Assembly (NCBI GenBank): GCA_022497155.1
Contig: MU385776.1
Location: 1 to 64,000 of the forward strand
Length of the DNA stretch: 64,000 bases
Direction of reading: 5' to 3'
Origin: Whalleya microplaca
Lineage: Eukaryota > Ascomycota > Sordariomycetes > Xylariales > Xylariaceae
Of this stretch, positions 1-10,444 are shown piece by piece (the stretch's first letter is position 1; each line of letters opens with the position of its first letter). Below the pieces are notes generated by a model. That model was not told the DNA's origin. It saw only the letters and a list, made by a program, of their open reading frames with translations, and did not search any database. The position numbers and the translations under genes were made by a program.

Positions 1-182
1 GGCTCACGCAACACCAAACTGTCTTTGCTTATTTTTATTTCCACCCCATAATTTATTGTTCTGCGGGGTCCCGACACCCCCCCCCCCCCCCCCCCCCCCC
101 CACTTCTATATTCTCCCTCTCCCTCTCCCCCTCACCCTTCCTTCATAAATTAGTAGACATAAGCTTATCTATCTGAACACAG
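1..182 (+). other. Intron of the TCTP gene (5' part outside the window)
   Basis: The sequence before the first recognisable TCTP exon is non-coding. It holds a run of 25 C residues at 77-101, then CT-rich sequence, and ends in the acceptor ACAG at 179-182. The reading phase at 183 needs one base from an upstream exon to complete the Ala codon before Tyr-Met-Lys-Lys, so this is an intron and not a 5' UTR. Its donor lies outside the window. Confidence 0.7.
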
Positions 183-500
183 CCTACATGAAGAAGGTCG
201 CTAAGCACCTGGAGACGAAGGGTGCTTCCCCAGAGGAGGTCAAGGACTTCCAGACCAAGGCCCAGGCTTTCGCAAAGAAGATCATTGGCAAGTTCAAGGA
301 CTACGAATTCTACACCGGCGAAAACATGGACGTTGACGGAATGTGAGTACTTCTACTTCCCATGATTTCATCGTATATCTTGCCACCGGACTTTGCGCTG
401 ACCTTCGAATAACAGGGTTGTCCTGCTCAACTACCGTGATGATGGTATCACACCCTATGTCACCATCTGGAAGCACGGCTTGGAGGAGATGAAGGTTTGA
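183..500 (+). CDS. TMA19: Translationally controlled tumour protein homolog (TCTP/Tma19), C-terminal part
   Basis: This is the C-terminal part of TCTP, a small conserved cytosolic protein that associates with ribosomes and microtubules (family knowledge). Two exons are visible: 183-342 and 416-500, with intron 343-415 (GTGAGT..ACAG). The spliced product reads [10 protein letters not shown], then a helical segment, then the family C-terminal signature with [37 protein letters not shown] and a stop at 498-500. The N-terminal half is missing because the window starts inside an intron. Automated translation of single frames shows only antisense shadows here, since both exons are short. The 3' end faces the next gene, with about 445 bp between the stops. 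The identification is firm; the exact acceptor at 182 is inferred from phase. Confidence 0.92.
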
Positions 501-945
501 GATTTTGATGTTCTAGCTAAAGGGAGAGGCCTACGAATTGCCACATACATACGAACCATGCCAAAAACGAGTTTACGCGTCTTTTTTCTATGTCTTTCAT
601 GAAAACCAAAATTGCGTCTACTACTATGTAGATTCAATATACTACCTACGAATGGTACCAGGCGCAGTTTGCTTGCATCCAAGACCTAATTTCCAACAAT
701 TTTCTTCCCTCACACATTTCGAAAACAGGTAAAGTTTCTTCTCTTAAGTCTCTCTCGAGGCATTCCCCTCTAGTACAGTACCTACGTGATATCGAGAAAC
801 CGGCCATGATCATTTTCCTATGCTCCGGGTGCCAATGGCCAATTTGTAGATGCAAAAACTTTAAAACTCCCAAACAAACTTTAACCCCCTTCAAGCGAGG
901 AACTCTAATACTCATCTCCTGATCTTTCTCCTTCCACTCGCTGAA
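501..945. other. Convergent 3' intergenic region
   Basis: Between two converging genes. It probably holds both 3' UTRs. Average composition; no ORF worth calling and no RNA gene seen. Confidence 0.6.
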
Positions 946-2238
946 CTAAAACTTCGGCCTCGAAGCCATCGGCACAGGAGGCGGCGTATCACCTCTATCA
1001 TTCATCCCAGCCAGACTAGGTTTCTTCGCCGGCGGCGGCGGCGGCGGTTTCTTCTTCTTCGCGGCCAAGACCCCCTGGATCTGCGCCATCGGCGACGTTC
1101 CTCCCCCCCCTGCCCCTCCTTGCCCACCAGCACCACCACCACTACCCCCAGCACCAGCAGCAAGAGCCCTCTCACTAACCCCGAACCGCTGGTCCACCCG
1201 ATGGGCCGCCCGCGCGCCGGCCGCGACCTGCTCCCCGTGGCGCTGGCGGAAGTTATTCGCGGTCCCCGCGGCGGCCCTGGCGTCCGCGAACGAGACGGAG
1301 GATGGGTCGCGGTGGAAGGACGACGCTGTGCGGAGGGCTGCTTGCTTTTCGGCCCATGTCGTGCCTTTCTCTGGCGCTGGGGTGCTGGTGCCCCGTTGGG
1401 ATGAGGAGGAGGAGGAGGAGGAGGAGGAGGGGATGGAGAGGCGGGAGAAGCGGTCTGTGAGCGAGTTGCTGCTGGTGTTGTTGGTGGTGTTGGTGCTCGC
1501 AGGAGGAGGAGGGGAGGCAGAGGACGCGGATGATTTGCCGATTCCGAGGCCCGGGACCGAGATACCGGCGGCGCCGAGCCGGCTTATGGCGCCTTGGTTC
1601 AGGTAGCCGGCGTTGGCGGTCGCTGACGTCGGGCTCGGCGCGTGGACGGGCGACGCATTGTTGCTCCGCGGCGGGAGGCGGGGCGGCAGGGACGGCGGCT
1701 TCGCGGCCGTGTACGGCGGCGGAGGGGCCCCATTGGCGTCGTCGCGGCGCGCGGGCGGCGGCGGCAGGTGCGACGTCGAGAGGCCCGTCGTGTCGACCCT
1801 GTACGGCCGCGGCTCGGGAGCGGGTTCCTGCGTGCTGCCGTAGGTTTGCTGCCGGTCTGGGGACTCGGGTTGGTGCTGCGCTGCGGTCCCGCCTGGGCTG
1901 CCATGGCGGTAACCCACGTGCTTCGGGGGCGGGGCGAAGGACGAAGGGTCGCGCAGCGAGGATATCGGAGGCGGGGAGCGGTTGCTGCTGGAGGAGGTGG
2001 GAGAGGAGGAGGATTTGTCGCCGCGGTGGATCAGGCCTTTCTGGTTGCCCGTGGTGGGCGATATTAGTCTACGTATGTATGAACAATCGTCACGGGTTTT
2101 AAACACCTGGAATGGGGTGTATATATGGATGGATGGATGGATGGATGGATATATCCTACTTACCACTTGTCCCCGGAGCGAAGTTCCCTCCTTCTCGGGG
2201 TGCCAGCCGCTCTTGACGATGCCCTTCCAATCTGACAT
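946..2238 (-). CDS. Proline-rich low-complexity protein of unknown function
   Basis: Two exons: 2164-2238 (25 codons, MSDWKGIVKSGWHPEKEGTS...) and 946-2040, for a spliced protein of 389 residues. Intron 2041-2163 has donor GTAAGT, a CTAAT branch site and acceptor CCAG. It is 123 nt long, a multiple of three without an in-frame stop, so a naive ORF reads straight through it and adds 41 junk residues. The conserved-looking N-terminus (WKGIVKSGWHPEKEG...GLIHRG) is followed by Ser/Pro-rich sequence with PPPP tracts, PxxP motifs, a Gly-rich stretch near the C-terminus and a final PPPPPPAKKPSLAG...PPPVPMASRPKF tail. Such tails often bind SH3 domains or profilin, so an actin-patch or adaptor role is possible, but I do not recognise the family. 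Very GC-rich throughout. Confidence 0.75.
   Translation of the reverse strand: MSDWKGIVKSGWHPEKEGTSLRGQVVSRIYPSIHPSIHIYTPFQVFKTRDDCSYIRRLISPTTGNQKGLIHRGDKSSSSPTSSSSNRSPPPISSLRDPSSFAPPPKHVGYRHGSPGGTAAQHQPESPDRQQTYGSTQEPAPEPRPYRVDTTGLSTSHLPPPPARRDDANGAPPPPYTAAKPPSLPPRLPPRSNNASPVHAPSPTSATANAGYLNQGAISRLGAAGISVPGLGIGKSSASSASPPPPASTNTTNNTSSNSLTDRFSRLSIPSSSSSSSSSSQRGTSTPAPEKGTTWAEKQAALRTASSFHRDPSSVSFADARAAAGTANNFRQRHGEQVAAGARAAHRVDQRFGVSERALAAGAGGSGGGAGGQGGAGGGGTSPMAQIQGVLAAKKKKPPPPPPAKKPSLAGMNDRGDTPPPVPMASRPKF
2041..2163 (-). repeat. Stop-free 3n intron carrying an ATGG microsatellite
   Basis: The intron of the proline-rich gene contains an (ATGG)n tract at 2125-2150 on the + strand. Donor, branch and acceptor are all good matches to the introns of neighbouring genes. 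Confidence 0.8.
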
Positions 2239-2649
2239 TGCGCTGTCTTGACACTATGAAACGAACGAACTGGTGTTTACTGTACGTGAGTACATACCGG
2301 AGGAGGTTGAGGCCACAAGGGCCCCAATCTTTTGTTCCACGATCCACGTCGAGCGGGTTTTTCCCTGTGACTATCGACGGGGGATGACGTATGAAGGTGC
2401 TGAGCCACAGCATTAGGGGATATCTGTGGACCCTCTCTGTAGCGATAATATGCATTGGTGCATACGGATTACACGTGCGAATATGCAATTGGTGAATCTT
2501 CCCCCACCAAACCAAATATTGACTTTTGATCGGTACGTACATACGGTAGCCACTTATCGTCTCTCCGTCGCGTCGCGTATGAATTGCTGCGAATTGAATT
2601 ATTACAAGAACGGCGACGAACACGACGACAAGCTCTACTACAATGCACC
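2239..2649. promoter_or_regulatory. Divergent promoter region between the proline-rich gene and MTW1
   Basis: 411 bp between two start codons on opposite strands, so it must contain both promoters and 5' UTRs. No specific factor site can be called with confidence. AT content is higher than in the flanking exons. Confidence 0.5.
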
Positions 2650-4006
2650 ATGAGCACGTCCGCAAATACAGATACCGAGCTCTTAACCGAGCACCTCGGA
2701 TACCCCCCCGTTGTTAGTATACACACATACACACAAATACACCTAATCCGTACCCTCTGAGGAATACTGCATTCCTCTACCAGACAGGCCAGCCAGATGC
2801 GCCGACCCATGGAAAAGCGATATAACCCATGCTAACGCCGCCCGTGTCCCGATCTAGAGTCTCCTCGACGACATAATCAACAGCGTGAACATCCTCGCCG
2901 AGCGCGCCCTCAACAGCGTCGAGCAGGGCCTCCTCAACGCGCCCCCTTCCGCCCTCGGCTTCAAGCCCTCGAAATCCCAAGATGATGCGCCGCAGCCCGC
3001 CGAGGCGGCCAAGGACGAGATCGAGGCCGGCACGCACCAGCTCGAGACGCTGCTGTGCGCCAGCATCGACCGCAACTTCGACAAGTTCGAGATCTACGTG
3101 CTGCGCAACCTGCTGTGCGTGCGCCCCGCCGACGTGCGCGACTGGATCCGGCTCGCGCACTACGAGGGTCTAGACTTCTCCTCCTCGTCCACCGCTACTG
3201 ATTCCGGGGATGGGGGAGGACGGGCGGATGCGAATGGTAATGGTACCGGTAATAATAAGCCCAGCTTGGACAGCATCAACCACCTCCGCCGCAAGCTGCG
3301 CGAGAGCATGCGTCTGAACGCGCTCCTGACGGCCGAGCGCGCGCGCAACGAACGCCTGCTGGGTGAGCTCGCCGCGCTCGTGGGCGCCGGGCCCGAGAGC
3401 CGCGTCAAGAAGGAGAAGGAGGCGAATGCGACGCCCGAGCAGTCCGCCTCCGCATCTACATCACAGCCCCAAGCAACAACAACAACAGCGGAAGCACAAC
3501 AACACCCCCCGCCCACGAAATCCCCCTTCGCCTTCCTGCACAACAAGGGCCCGCTCTCCTCCTCCGGCGCCGCGAACGCGCTGAGCACGAACACGGCCTT
3601 CACACTCTCCCAAATGCAAGCGTTGCGCGCTTTGTCCACCTCCCTCTCGAACATCGCGCCCGATCTGGCCCCTCCCCCCGGCGCCCCTCCTTCCGCCCCC
3701 GATTCCACTTCCATGGATACAGATGAGGACGACAGTGGTGGTAGCAGGAAGAAGAGCTGGCGCCGCGAGCGCCTCGAGTACGTCGAGGGCGAGACCCGCC
3801 GACACCTGGAGGCCGTGCAAGGGCTCGAGCTGGGCCGCCACGGCGAGGTCCGCGACGGCGAGTGGCAGGGTCCCGGGCGCAATCTGGGCAGGGGCGAGGT
3901 CGAGGGGTTGGAGCGCGTCGTTGCTGTCTTGGAGGCCGCTTCTGGTACAGCGGCGGGAGAAGGGGGGCCATCGGGGGAGGAGAGGGAGCCGATGGATGAG
4001 TCCTGA
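2650..4006 (+). CDS. MTW1: Kinetochore MIND/Mis12 complex subunit Mtw1
   Basis: Mtw1/Mis12 is a subunit of the four-protein MIND complex that links inner-kinetochore CENP-C to the Ndc80 and Spc105 complexes. Exon 1 is 2650-2712, intron 2713-2857 (GTTAGT; GCTAAC branch; CTAG), exon 2 is 2858-4006, giving 403 residues. The spliced N-terminus reads LTEHLGYPPV|SLLDDIINSVN followed by helical sequence, the hallmark of the Mis12 family. Taking the first ATG of exon 2 (2885) would lose 30 residues of this core. The middle is rich in Gln, Thr, Ala and Pro and looks disordered. The C-terminal part (ERLEYVEGETRRHLEAVQGLEL) looks coiled-coil. About 400 residues is longer than the yeast protein, as is usual in filamentous fungi. 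It shares a divergent promoter with the proline-rich gene. Confidence 0.9.
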
Positions 4007-4491
4007 GATGTGGATATATGTGGGTGTACGTATATACACATGTGTATGCTGGGGTTGTTTGCAATTGGAATATATCATGCAAGAAGAAACAGACGACGAA
4101 CGGATGGCTGGATGGGTACTGTTCATTCGTTCGTCTGTATCAAAGCAAGCCAGCACGGAAGAAAGGAATGAATGATGAAAAGGAAGACAGGAGTTTGTGG
4201 CGTCTGGATTGGCTGGTTAGTTGGCTTATATACATAATTCTCGATCAATCGAAGTTGCTTGGTTTTCTATGATACACGACTTGACTTGATTTATTGTCGA
4301 GTCCGCCATTTGACGATGATATATATCCCATGATAGATATTCAACTGTATATCATACACTTCCTATGTACATACACTATATTCTTCCACTTCACCTGACC
4401 TACCTAGGCACACATGTCCGAACGCCTAAGAAGACAGTCCAGTCCGTCTCCCACAGCCCCAGCACCACAGACAGATGGCCAGGCAGGCAGG
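4007..4491. other. Convergent 3' intergenic region
   Basis: AT-rich spacer between the MTW1 stop and the stop of the PPR gene, probably both 3' UTRs. It contains short runs of TATA and ATAC but no gene. Confidence 0.6.
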
Positions 4492-7134
4492 TTAAACGAG
4501 CTCGTGCCTCACCGCGACGCGCCAAAACGCATGATCCCAAAAGCTGCCCTTAGCGTTCCAATCCACCACAGCATCCGGATGCACCCTCAAATACCCCTCC
4601 ATGGTAGTCCGCGCGACCTCCCCCGCGTCCTCGATGCGCTCGAGCTTGAGGAGGGCGCGCAGCAGGCCGAGCTGGGAGTCGAGGTGGACCTGGGCGCCGG
4701 CGGCGCTGAGGCGGCGGAAGAGCTCGAGGGCGCGGTCGACGTGGCCGACGAGCGCGAAGGCCTTGACCAGGCGGTCGTGGAAGATGTGGTCGATGTCGCC
4801 GCCGTCGAGGTCGAGCAGGCGGCGGCGCTCCAGCAGCGCCTCGACGGCGCCCACGTCGGGCGGCGACCGCTCGAACAGGAAGTGCTCCACCAGCATCGTG
4901 TAGATGTGCGGCGACAGCTCGAGCCCGCGCCCCCACAGGTGCGCCAGCACCGACTTCACCGCCTCCGTGTTGGCGCGCTGGACCGCCCACCGACGGTCGC
5001 CCAGCAGGTTGTGGATCATCTTGCCGTACGTGCGCAGGTTCGGCTTCAGCCCCGCCTGCTCCATGTCGCGGAAGACGGCCTCGACCGTCTCGGTGTGGTG
5101 CGCGTCGTCGCCGCCGTCGACGGCCGGCGACTCGGCGAAGGCGCCCTCCAGGATGATGGTGAAGGTGGCCTCGTCCGCGCTCACGTTGTGGGACTTCATC
5201 GCGCCGAAGACGCCCCGCGCGTCGTCGTAGCGCCCCGTGCGGATCAGCCCGCGCAGCAGCATGTTGTACGAAATGGTGTCTGGTTCGATGCCGTGCTTGC
5301 GGGCCCAGGCCATGAGACTCGTTGCCTTTTGGAGCTGTTTGTTGTTGACGAGGCCTGCGATGACGGCGTTGATGGGCGCTATACTCGGCTGGACGGCCTG
5401 ACCCCCAGTACGGCTAGCCTCCTCGTATAAAGCACACATTTCCTCCAGGGCTGCGAGTCCCCCATTAGGATCGCCCAAAGAGAATAGCCCCGATATACGA
5501 GTCGTCCAAGCCTTGACATCGAGTTCTATTTTGGAGTTCACGAGCTTGGTCCATACGCTCTTGAGACCGTTGAGGTTGCGAGCCGCCTTGCAACCGTCAA
5601 GCATTTCGTTCCATGTCTTTATAGTCGGCCTAAGTCCGACTGTACGCGACGTATTCCACGCCATTATTGCTTGGTCAGGTTGGTTCAATTGCATCCAAGT
5701 ACCAATAAAAGAATCGAACAGGTCGGCGCACTCTCGAAGTTGTACAGCTCTTTCTTCAGGGATGGGTGTATTCGGCCCTATAAATTCCTGCCAAACCTTG
5801 TCCAGCTCGACAGGATTACGGCTTACATATGCCTGCTTAAGGCGATACCCCAACGCCGACGTGTTGATTTTCTTAGGAATAGACGACCGTGGATAAACTT
5901 TCGTCGGGTCTTTCGACTCAATTATATGTTGGAGCTGAGCTTTAATGTTGTTCCACTCGTGCACGATGTAGTCTTCTAGGCTTGGAAAGGTGCTCGTGAT
6001 ATCTGCCCGAAGATCCTGGTCTCGGTAGCGCACAAAAGTGATTAGATGCGAGACCCTGCTTATGAAACGCGCAGCACTTCTTCTGACATCCGAGTTGGTT
6101 CGTTGTGGATCAAGCAGCACCGCGAGGGTAGCAATAGCCAGGACAGGTACATGAGTGCGAAGCTGAGTTTGTGGATATTGCGGGAAGACACTGTTGAAGG
6201 CGGCAACGAAGTTGCCTTTATTCGAGAACTTGCTTAGGGCGAACTTGTCAAGCCTTGGGAACCAGAAACCATCGATTATCTCGCTCTCAGGAGTAGGTTC
6301 AGGCACGACTTTTGGCACAGATAATATCTTCCAGGCGTCAATGAGATCGTTAAGCATGTCGTCCCGCATGGCACGTCGCTCTTGGTAGGCTTCGACTGTC
6401 TTATAATCCTTTTGCTCGGGGCTTATGCCTACGATGGCTTGCACTAGCTCCCCCACAAGCGTAGCCCACAGTTGGGGTTCCATCTCGCCGATGTCGACAT
6501 GGGCTCGCAAGATGTCCGTGACTGGAGGCAGCTTGCGGGAAGACACTGCCGCCTTCTTAGCAGCAACGACAGTTTTCAGCAACCTCGACACAATCTTGTA
6601 GAAAACCCGAGGTATATGAATGCCGGGCTGTCGAGCCATAGGGTATATAACGGTTTGCAGGTAAGCATATGCGTCGGTAGCGGGTTCGTTGCTTTCGATC
6701 ATACGCTCAAGCTTCCCAATCGCTTTGATGAGGTCGAGATCCTTAGTGACGTCCCACGAGGGATCCGCACCCGGCTCCTTTTGCTTTTGGAACATGGACG
6801 GTATAAGAGAGTCTGGCAACGGTTCTCGTTGTGCTAAGACATGTTTGGGCGGCCCGGGGGGTCCAGGACGGTTTTTCATCCTTTCGCGATCGTCGTCTAC
6901 GAACCTTCGAATTTTGGCCATTGTTATTGGGTCACTCTCTGGCTCTTTGGCATTCGATTCGGCGGCAGGGGTCCCGTTGAATACTGAGCTAGCTGAGGCG
7001 TCATCCAAGTTGTTCCCCAAAGCAGCAGTGGTCGAGAACGGAGCAGGCTGGATCTGCCATTGTGCGAGGCGCGCAAAGCCTGCAGTCGCAGTTCGGTAGC
7101 GACATAGCAGGCAAACAGACCTCGAGCCCTTCAT
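4492..7134 (-). CDS. Mitochondrial pentatricopeptide repeat (PPR) protein
   Basis: A single open frame of 880 residues. The N-terminus (MKGSRSVCLLCRYRTATAGFA..., then PAPFSTTAALG) is rich in Arg, Ser and Ala with no acidic residues, typical of a mitochondrial presequence. PPR-type helical pairs occur from about residue 480 to 850, for example TIKTWNEMLDGCKAARNLN, IAPINAVIAGLVNNKQLQKA, DTISYNMLLRGLIRTGRYDDA and NLRTYGKMIHNLLGDRRWA. PPR proteins bind organellar RNA and act in its processing, stability or translation (family knowledge). It resembles fungal mitochondrial PPR proteins such as the Cya5 or Cia84 type, but I cannot assign an ortholog. Codons for the last third or so (4560-5260) are much more GC-rich than the rest. 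A 338-codon frame on the + strand in that block is a shadow. Confidence 0.85.
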   Translation of the reverse strand: MKGSRSVCLLCRYRTATAGFARLAQWQIQPAPFSTTAALGNNLDDASASSVFNGTPAAESNAKEPESDPITMAKIRRFVDDDRERMKNRPGPPGPPKHVLAQREPLPDSLIPSMFQKQKEPGADPSWDVTKDLDLIKAIGKLERMIESNEPATDAYAYLQTVIYPMARQPGIHIPRVFYKIVSRLLKTVVAAKKAAVSSRKLPPVTDILRAHVDIGEMEPQLWATLVGELVQAIVGISPEQKDYKTVEAYQERRAMRDDMLNDLIDAWKILSVPKVVPEPTPESEIIDGFWFPRLDKFALSKFSNKGNFVAAFNSVFPQYPQTQLRTHVPVLAIATLAVLLDPQRTNSDVRRSAARFISRVSHLITFVRYRDQDLRADITSTFPSLEDYIVHEWNNIKAQLQHIIESKDPTKVYPRSSIPKKINTSALGYRLKQAYVSRNPVELDKVWQEFIGPNTPIPEERAVQLRECADLFDSFIGTWMQLNQPDQAIMAWNTSRTVGLRPTIKTWNEMLDGCKAARNLNGLKSVWTKLVNSKIELDVKAWTTRISGLFSLGDPNGGLAALEEMCALYEEASRTGGQAVQPSIAPINAVIAGLVNNKQLQKATSLMAWARKHGIEPDTISYNMLLRGLIRTGRYDDARGVFGAMKSHNVSADEATFTIILEGAFAESPAVDGGDDAHHTETVEAVFRDMEQAGLKPNLRTYGKMIHNLLGDRRWAVQRANTEAVKSVLAHLWGRGLELSPHIYTMLVEHFLFERSPPDVGAVEALLERRRLLDLDGGDIDHIFHDRLVKAFALVGHVDRALELFRRLSAAGAQVHLDSQLGLLRALLKLERIEDAGEVARTTMEGYLRVHPDAVVDWNAKGSFWDHAFWRVAVRHELV

Positions 7135-7716
7135 CAGATCTAGTCGACGGCGACGTGTTGTAGGGTCACCATGTATGAATCTGTATTCTGTATTCTGTAA
7201 ACTAGGTGTACGTCATATATTGGTTGAGGTTGATATGCGTATGGGACGGGTGAAAATTAATAATAAAACGCAATTTTTGGTTATCGGCTACGGATAGCAT
7301 CGGAGGTTGAAGCCACGCCCGCGCCGACCAGGGAGCTTGGGCCAAGCGGAGCTCTCTCGCAAGGTATTACTTCCTGACCGACGGAATACATGTACGCATG
7401 TAGGTACCAAGTAGCTGCCAACCTAAGCTAGATGCGACCTACCTACGTACAAGTAAGGTGCGGTCCGAACGTCAATTCCCTTAGACTTCATCTATCAACA
7501 CCGTCTCCCGGCAGGTCCGCTCCTCACAAGCTGACAGCTTCCTTCTCTAAGCTCAATTGCAGGGTGACCAGCTTCCATCCGAGAACATACATATACCTAA
7601 GGTACATAGCTCGCCAGGCGCCGATCTACCTACCTACCTTGTACTCCGTAACCTACGCCTCATCAACGCACGCATCCGCAAGGTAACCTAGCCTGCCTAG
7701 GTACATACCAACCACA
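7135..7716. promoter_or_regulatory. Divergent promoter region, PPR gene and acid phosphatase
   Basis: 582 bp between start codons. It contains several TACCTACC and TAGGTA motifs (near 7395-7450, 7600-7640 and 7690-7710), which recur in many intergenic stretches of this window. No specific regulatory site identified. Confidence 0.5.
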
Positions 7717-9449
7717 ATGACCACTCTAACGCCCCGCCCGCCCTACACAAGCGAGGAGCTGCAATCGCTGTACCCGGCGAGCCTCGAGCTGCAACAGGTG
7801 CAGATCCTGCTCCGCCACGGCGAGCGCAGCCCCGTGTCCGCGCGCTTCCAGAACACGGGGCTGCCGGCCTTCTGGCCGTACTGCAACGCGGTCCGCCACC
7901 TGAAATCCGCCGTGCTGGACCGGCCCTCCCCCTCCTCCCCCTCCTCCTCCGCTAACCCCCGGCACTTCACGACGCTGGAGTGGAAGCGCCGCCTGGAGAC
8001 CTTCGGCGACCGCGACAACGGCCCCGTGCTCGCGACGGGGCCCGGGGGCGAGCTCGACGGCGTCTGCGAGCCGGGCATGCTGACGGACCGCGGGCGCGAG
8101 ACGACCCTCGAGCTCGGCGCGCGCCTGCGGCGCCTGTACGTCGAGCAGCTGCGCTTCCTGCCGCCCGTGCTCGGCGACGCGGACGCCGCGGGCCTGTACC
8201 TGCGGGCGACGCCGATCCCGCGCGCGCTCGACTCCGTGCAGGAGACCTTCACGGGCCTGTACCCGGCTTCGGCGCGGGGCGCCGCGTTCCCGCCGCCCGC
8301 GATCCTGAACCGCGCCCCCGGCGACGAGACCCTGTTCCCGAACGACAGCAACTGCCGGCGGTTCGCGGCGCTGTCGCGCGCGTTCGCGCACCGCGCCGCC
8401 GAGCGCTGGAACGCTACGGACGAGATGGCCTATCTGAGCAAGCTGTACGGCAAGTGGATGCCCGAGGGCTCGGCGGGGCGCGTCGCTGTCGACTCACGGC
8501 CGAGACTGAGCGGTATCATGGACACGATCAATGCGACGCTGGCGCACGGGCCTGAGACCCGGCTACCGAAGGAGTTCTACGATGCAAAGGGGCGCGAGAT
8601 CGTTGAGAAGATCGGCGTAGAGGAGTGGTTTGCCGGCTACAAGGAGAGCAAGGAGTACCGCATGCTGGGCATCGGCGGGCTGATGGGCGATGTTGTGGGC
8701 CGGATGGTGGGCAGTGCCGAGCACTCACCGGCGGCCGGCAGGGGGGCAACTCCTATCCGGTTTGGGCTGAGCGGGTGTCATGACACGACGCTTGCTGCCG
8801 TGCTATCGAGCTTGGGAGCCTTCGAGCGGAATGAGTGGCCGCCGTTCACGAGCCACATCGCCATCGAAATGTTCCGGAAAGGTGAAACTCCTAATCCTAC
8901 CGGTACATCAGCAATCCCACCAATAGAGGATGGGAACAGCAGCGCCAGCGCCAGCGCCAAGCCCAGCTGGTTCAGCTCGCTTTTTGGCACCAAATCCGGC
9001 AACCCGCCTCCTGGCATAGGGCATAAGCGAACGGATGAGCTGACAGCAAACGAGAAGGCGAAGCTGGAGGGCTACTTCGTGCGGCTACGGTATAACGACG
9101 AAGTGGTCTCGGTCCCAGGATGCAAGCCTACCGGGAAGCATCTCGAAGGCGACGAAAGTTTCTGCACCTTGGTAAGCTCAACTAATGTCCCTCCTTTTTG
9201 TTTTACTACGTGATATCCCTTGAATGCCCTACACTGTCTCTAGCAAAGCAGCTGGGGATCAAAAGCGATGATTAAATGCGTCAGTATGAGTTACAAGGTA
9301 ATGAAGTAGTCCAAGCTAATAGTAAAATACACCAGGCGGCCTTCAAGGCCATCGTCGATAAATACGCACCGCACGATTGGAAGCAGCAGTGTAGGGCGAA
9401 CGTCAACGCCCCTGCGTTCCCTGAGAAGCCAGAACCAGCGGGTTATTAA
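7717..9449 (+). CDS. Histidine acid phosphatase family protein
   Basis: Branch-2 histidine phosphatases cleave phosphomonoesters through a phosphohistidine intermediate. The first motif, RHGERSP, is at residues 33-39, and the partner motif is CHDTTLAAVLSSLG with its His-Asp near residue 355; both are intact. Exons 7717-9171 and 9336-9449, intron 9172-9335 (GTAAGC; GCTAAT branch; CCAG), product 522 residues. The second exon completes the usual end: SFCTL|AAFKAIVDKYAPHDWKQQC. Without splicing the protein would end in a spurious VSSTNVPPFCFTT. There is no signal peptide, so it is probably intracellular, unlike secreted phytases. A low-complexity Ser/Ala insert lies near residues 405-435. A two-intron model with a small exon around 9243-9297 cannot be excluded. 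The first 750 bp are strongly GC-rich, the rest is not. Confidence 0.85.
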
Positions 9450-10444
9450 AACAAGACAGCCGTGAGGTATTGCATCTCTTAAGACAGGTTTGTGTTGTAA
9501 AAAGGCATCTCTGGCATAGTGCCCGAGTAGTAAGGCGTTCAAGTACATCCGGTGGCGGTCTCCTGACGAAGTACATGCTTCCATATATTTGCACATATTT
9601 TGGCCATTGGTACATAAAAAGCTTATCGAGCTCACGAGAATGTATTTACGAGAGAATATAGATAGTCCCACTTGTATATATAGAATAGAAGAGACTCATC
9701 ACATATGTTATAGCATATATACATATAGCCTGGTCAAAAGTCCCATGGCTGTCGCTTTCAAATTCGTTGCCTTTTAGAGGTACTATGTAGTTTCATCTAG
9801 TAATGACGAGGCCAGTACCGGATCATGACAGCACATCTATAAAGACATAGCTGGTAACCCCTGATTTTGTAAGCCATATTTGTTGTCAGTATCACAGGCA
9901 TCAACAAAATTTACGAATCACAAGTTCATGCTGCAGGGCTTAGATAGCTTTTGATCTTTTGTCGTATTATGCCCTCCCAACCATGCTAAGACTGACAGAT
10001 GTGCGTGCTAATGACAGAGCTAACGATACCAATCAACCCCTCGAGGACAGGATTGCACCCAGACGGGCGGATCTCTTACATCCTCTCCATATTCGTCATC
10101 TCCACACCTGTTCCCTTCTCTGCGATATCCTGACCTGTCTCCATCTCCATCTCCGATCTCGTTTTCAGAGATCCAACCTCGCTCTCTCCTACTGGCTCGC
10201 AGTCTATCCACTCAAGGATAGACTCTAACCCTACTTACTCCTCCAGCGGCAGTTTGTCGATCATCAACCGTTCTTCTCAAGCAGTCGAATAACCGGGGAA
10301 AGTTGTTCCAAGAGGTTTTATAATAGATCATACAGGAAACGATAACATGACCTTGAAATTTGAACAGAACTCCGAAGAAAACCAACGCAACAATTACAAC
10401 ATATTAGTATTTCCCTGGTAATCGCCTCGAGTCAGGTTGTCTAA
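9450..10444. other. Convergent 3' intergenic region (about 1 kb)
   Basis: AT-rich spacer between the phosphatase stop and the Nrd1 stop. Probably long 3' UTRs. I see no gene; the short frames here lack any family signal. Confidence 0.6.

Noticed and set aside
1120..2102. Overlapping + strand frames within 1.1-2.1 kb
   Set aside because: Shadow frames of the proline-rich gene; Arg/Gly-rich without domain.
4414..5430. 338-codon frame on the + strand, antisense to the PPR gene
   Set aside because: It lies over the GC-rich codon block of a well-supported gene. Its product is a repetitive Val/Glu/Arg-rich sequence typical of a shadow frame.
9243..9297. Extra small exon in the acid phosphatase gene
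   Set aside because: It would interrupt the conserved SFCTL-AAFK join; the single 164-nt intron with a branch site near 9317 fits the family better.
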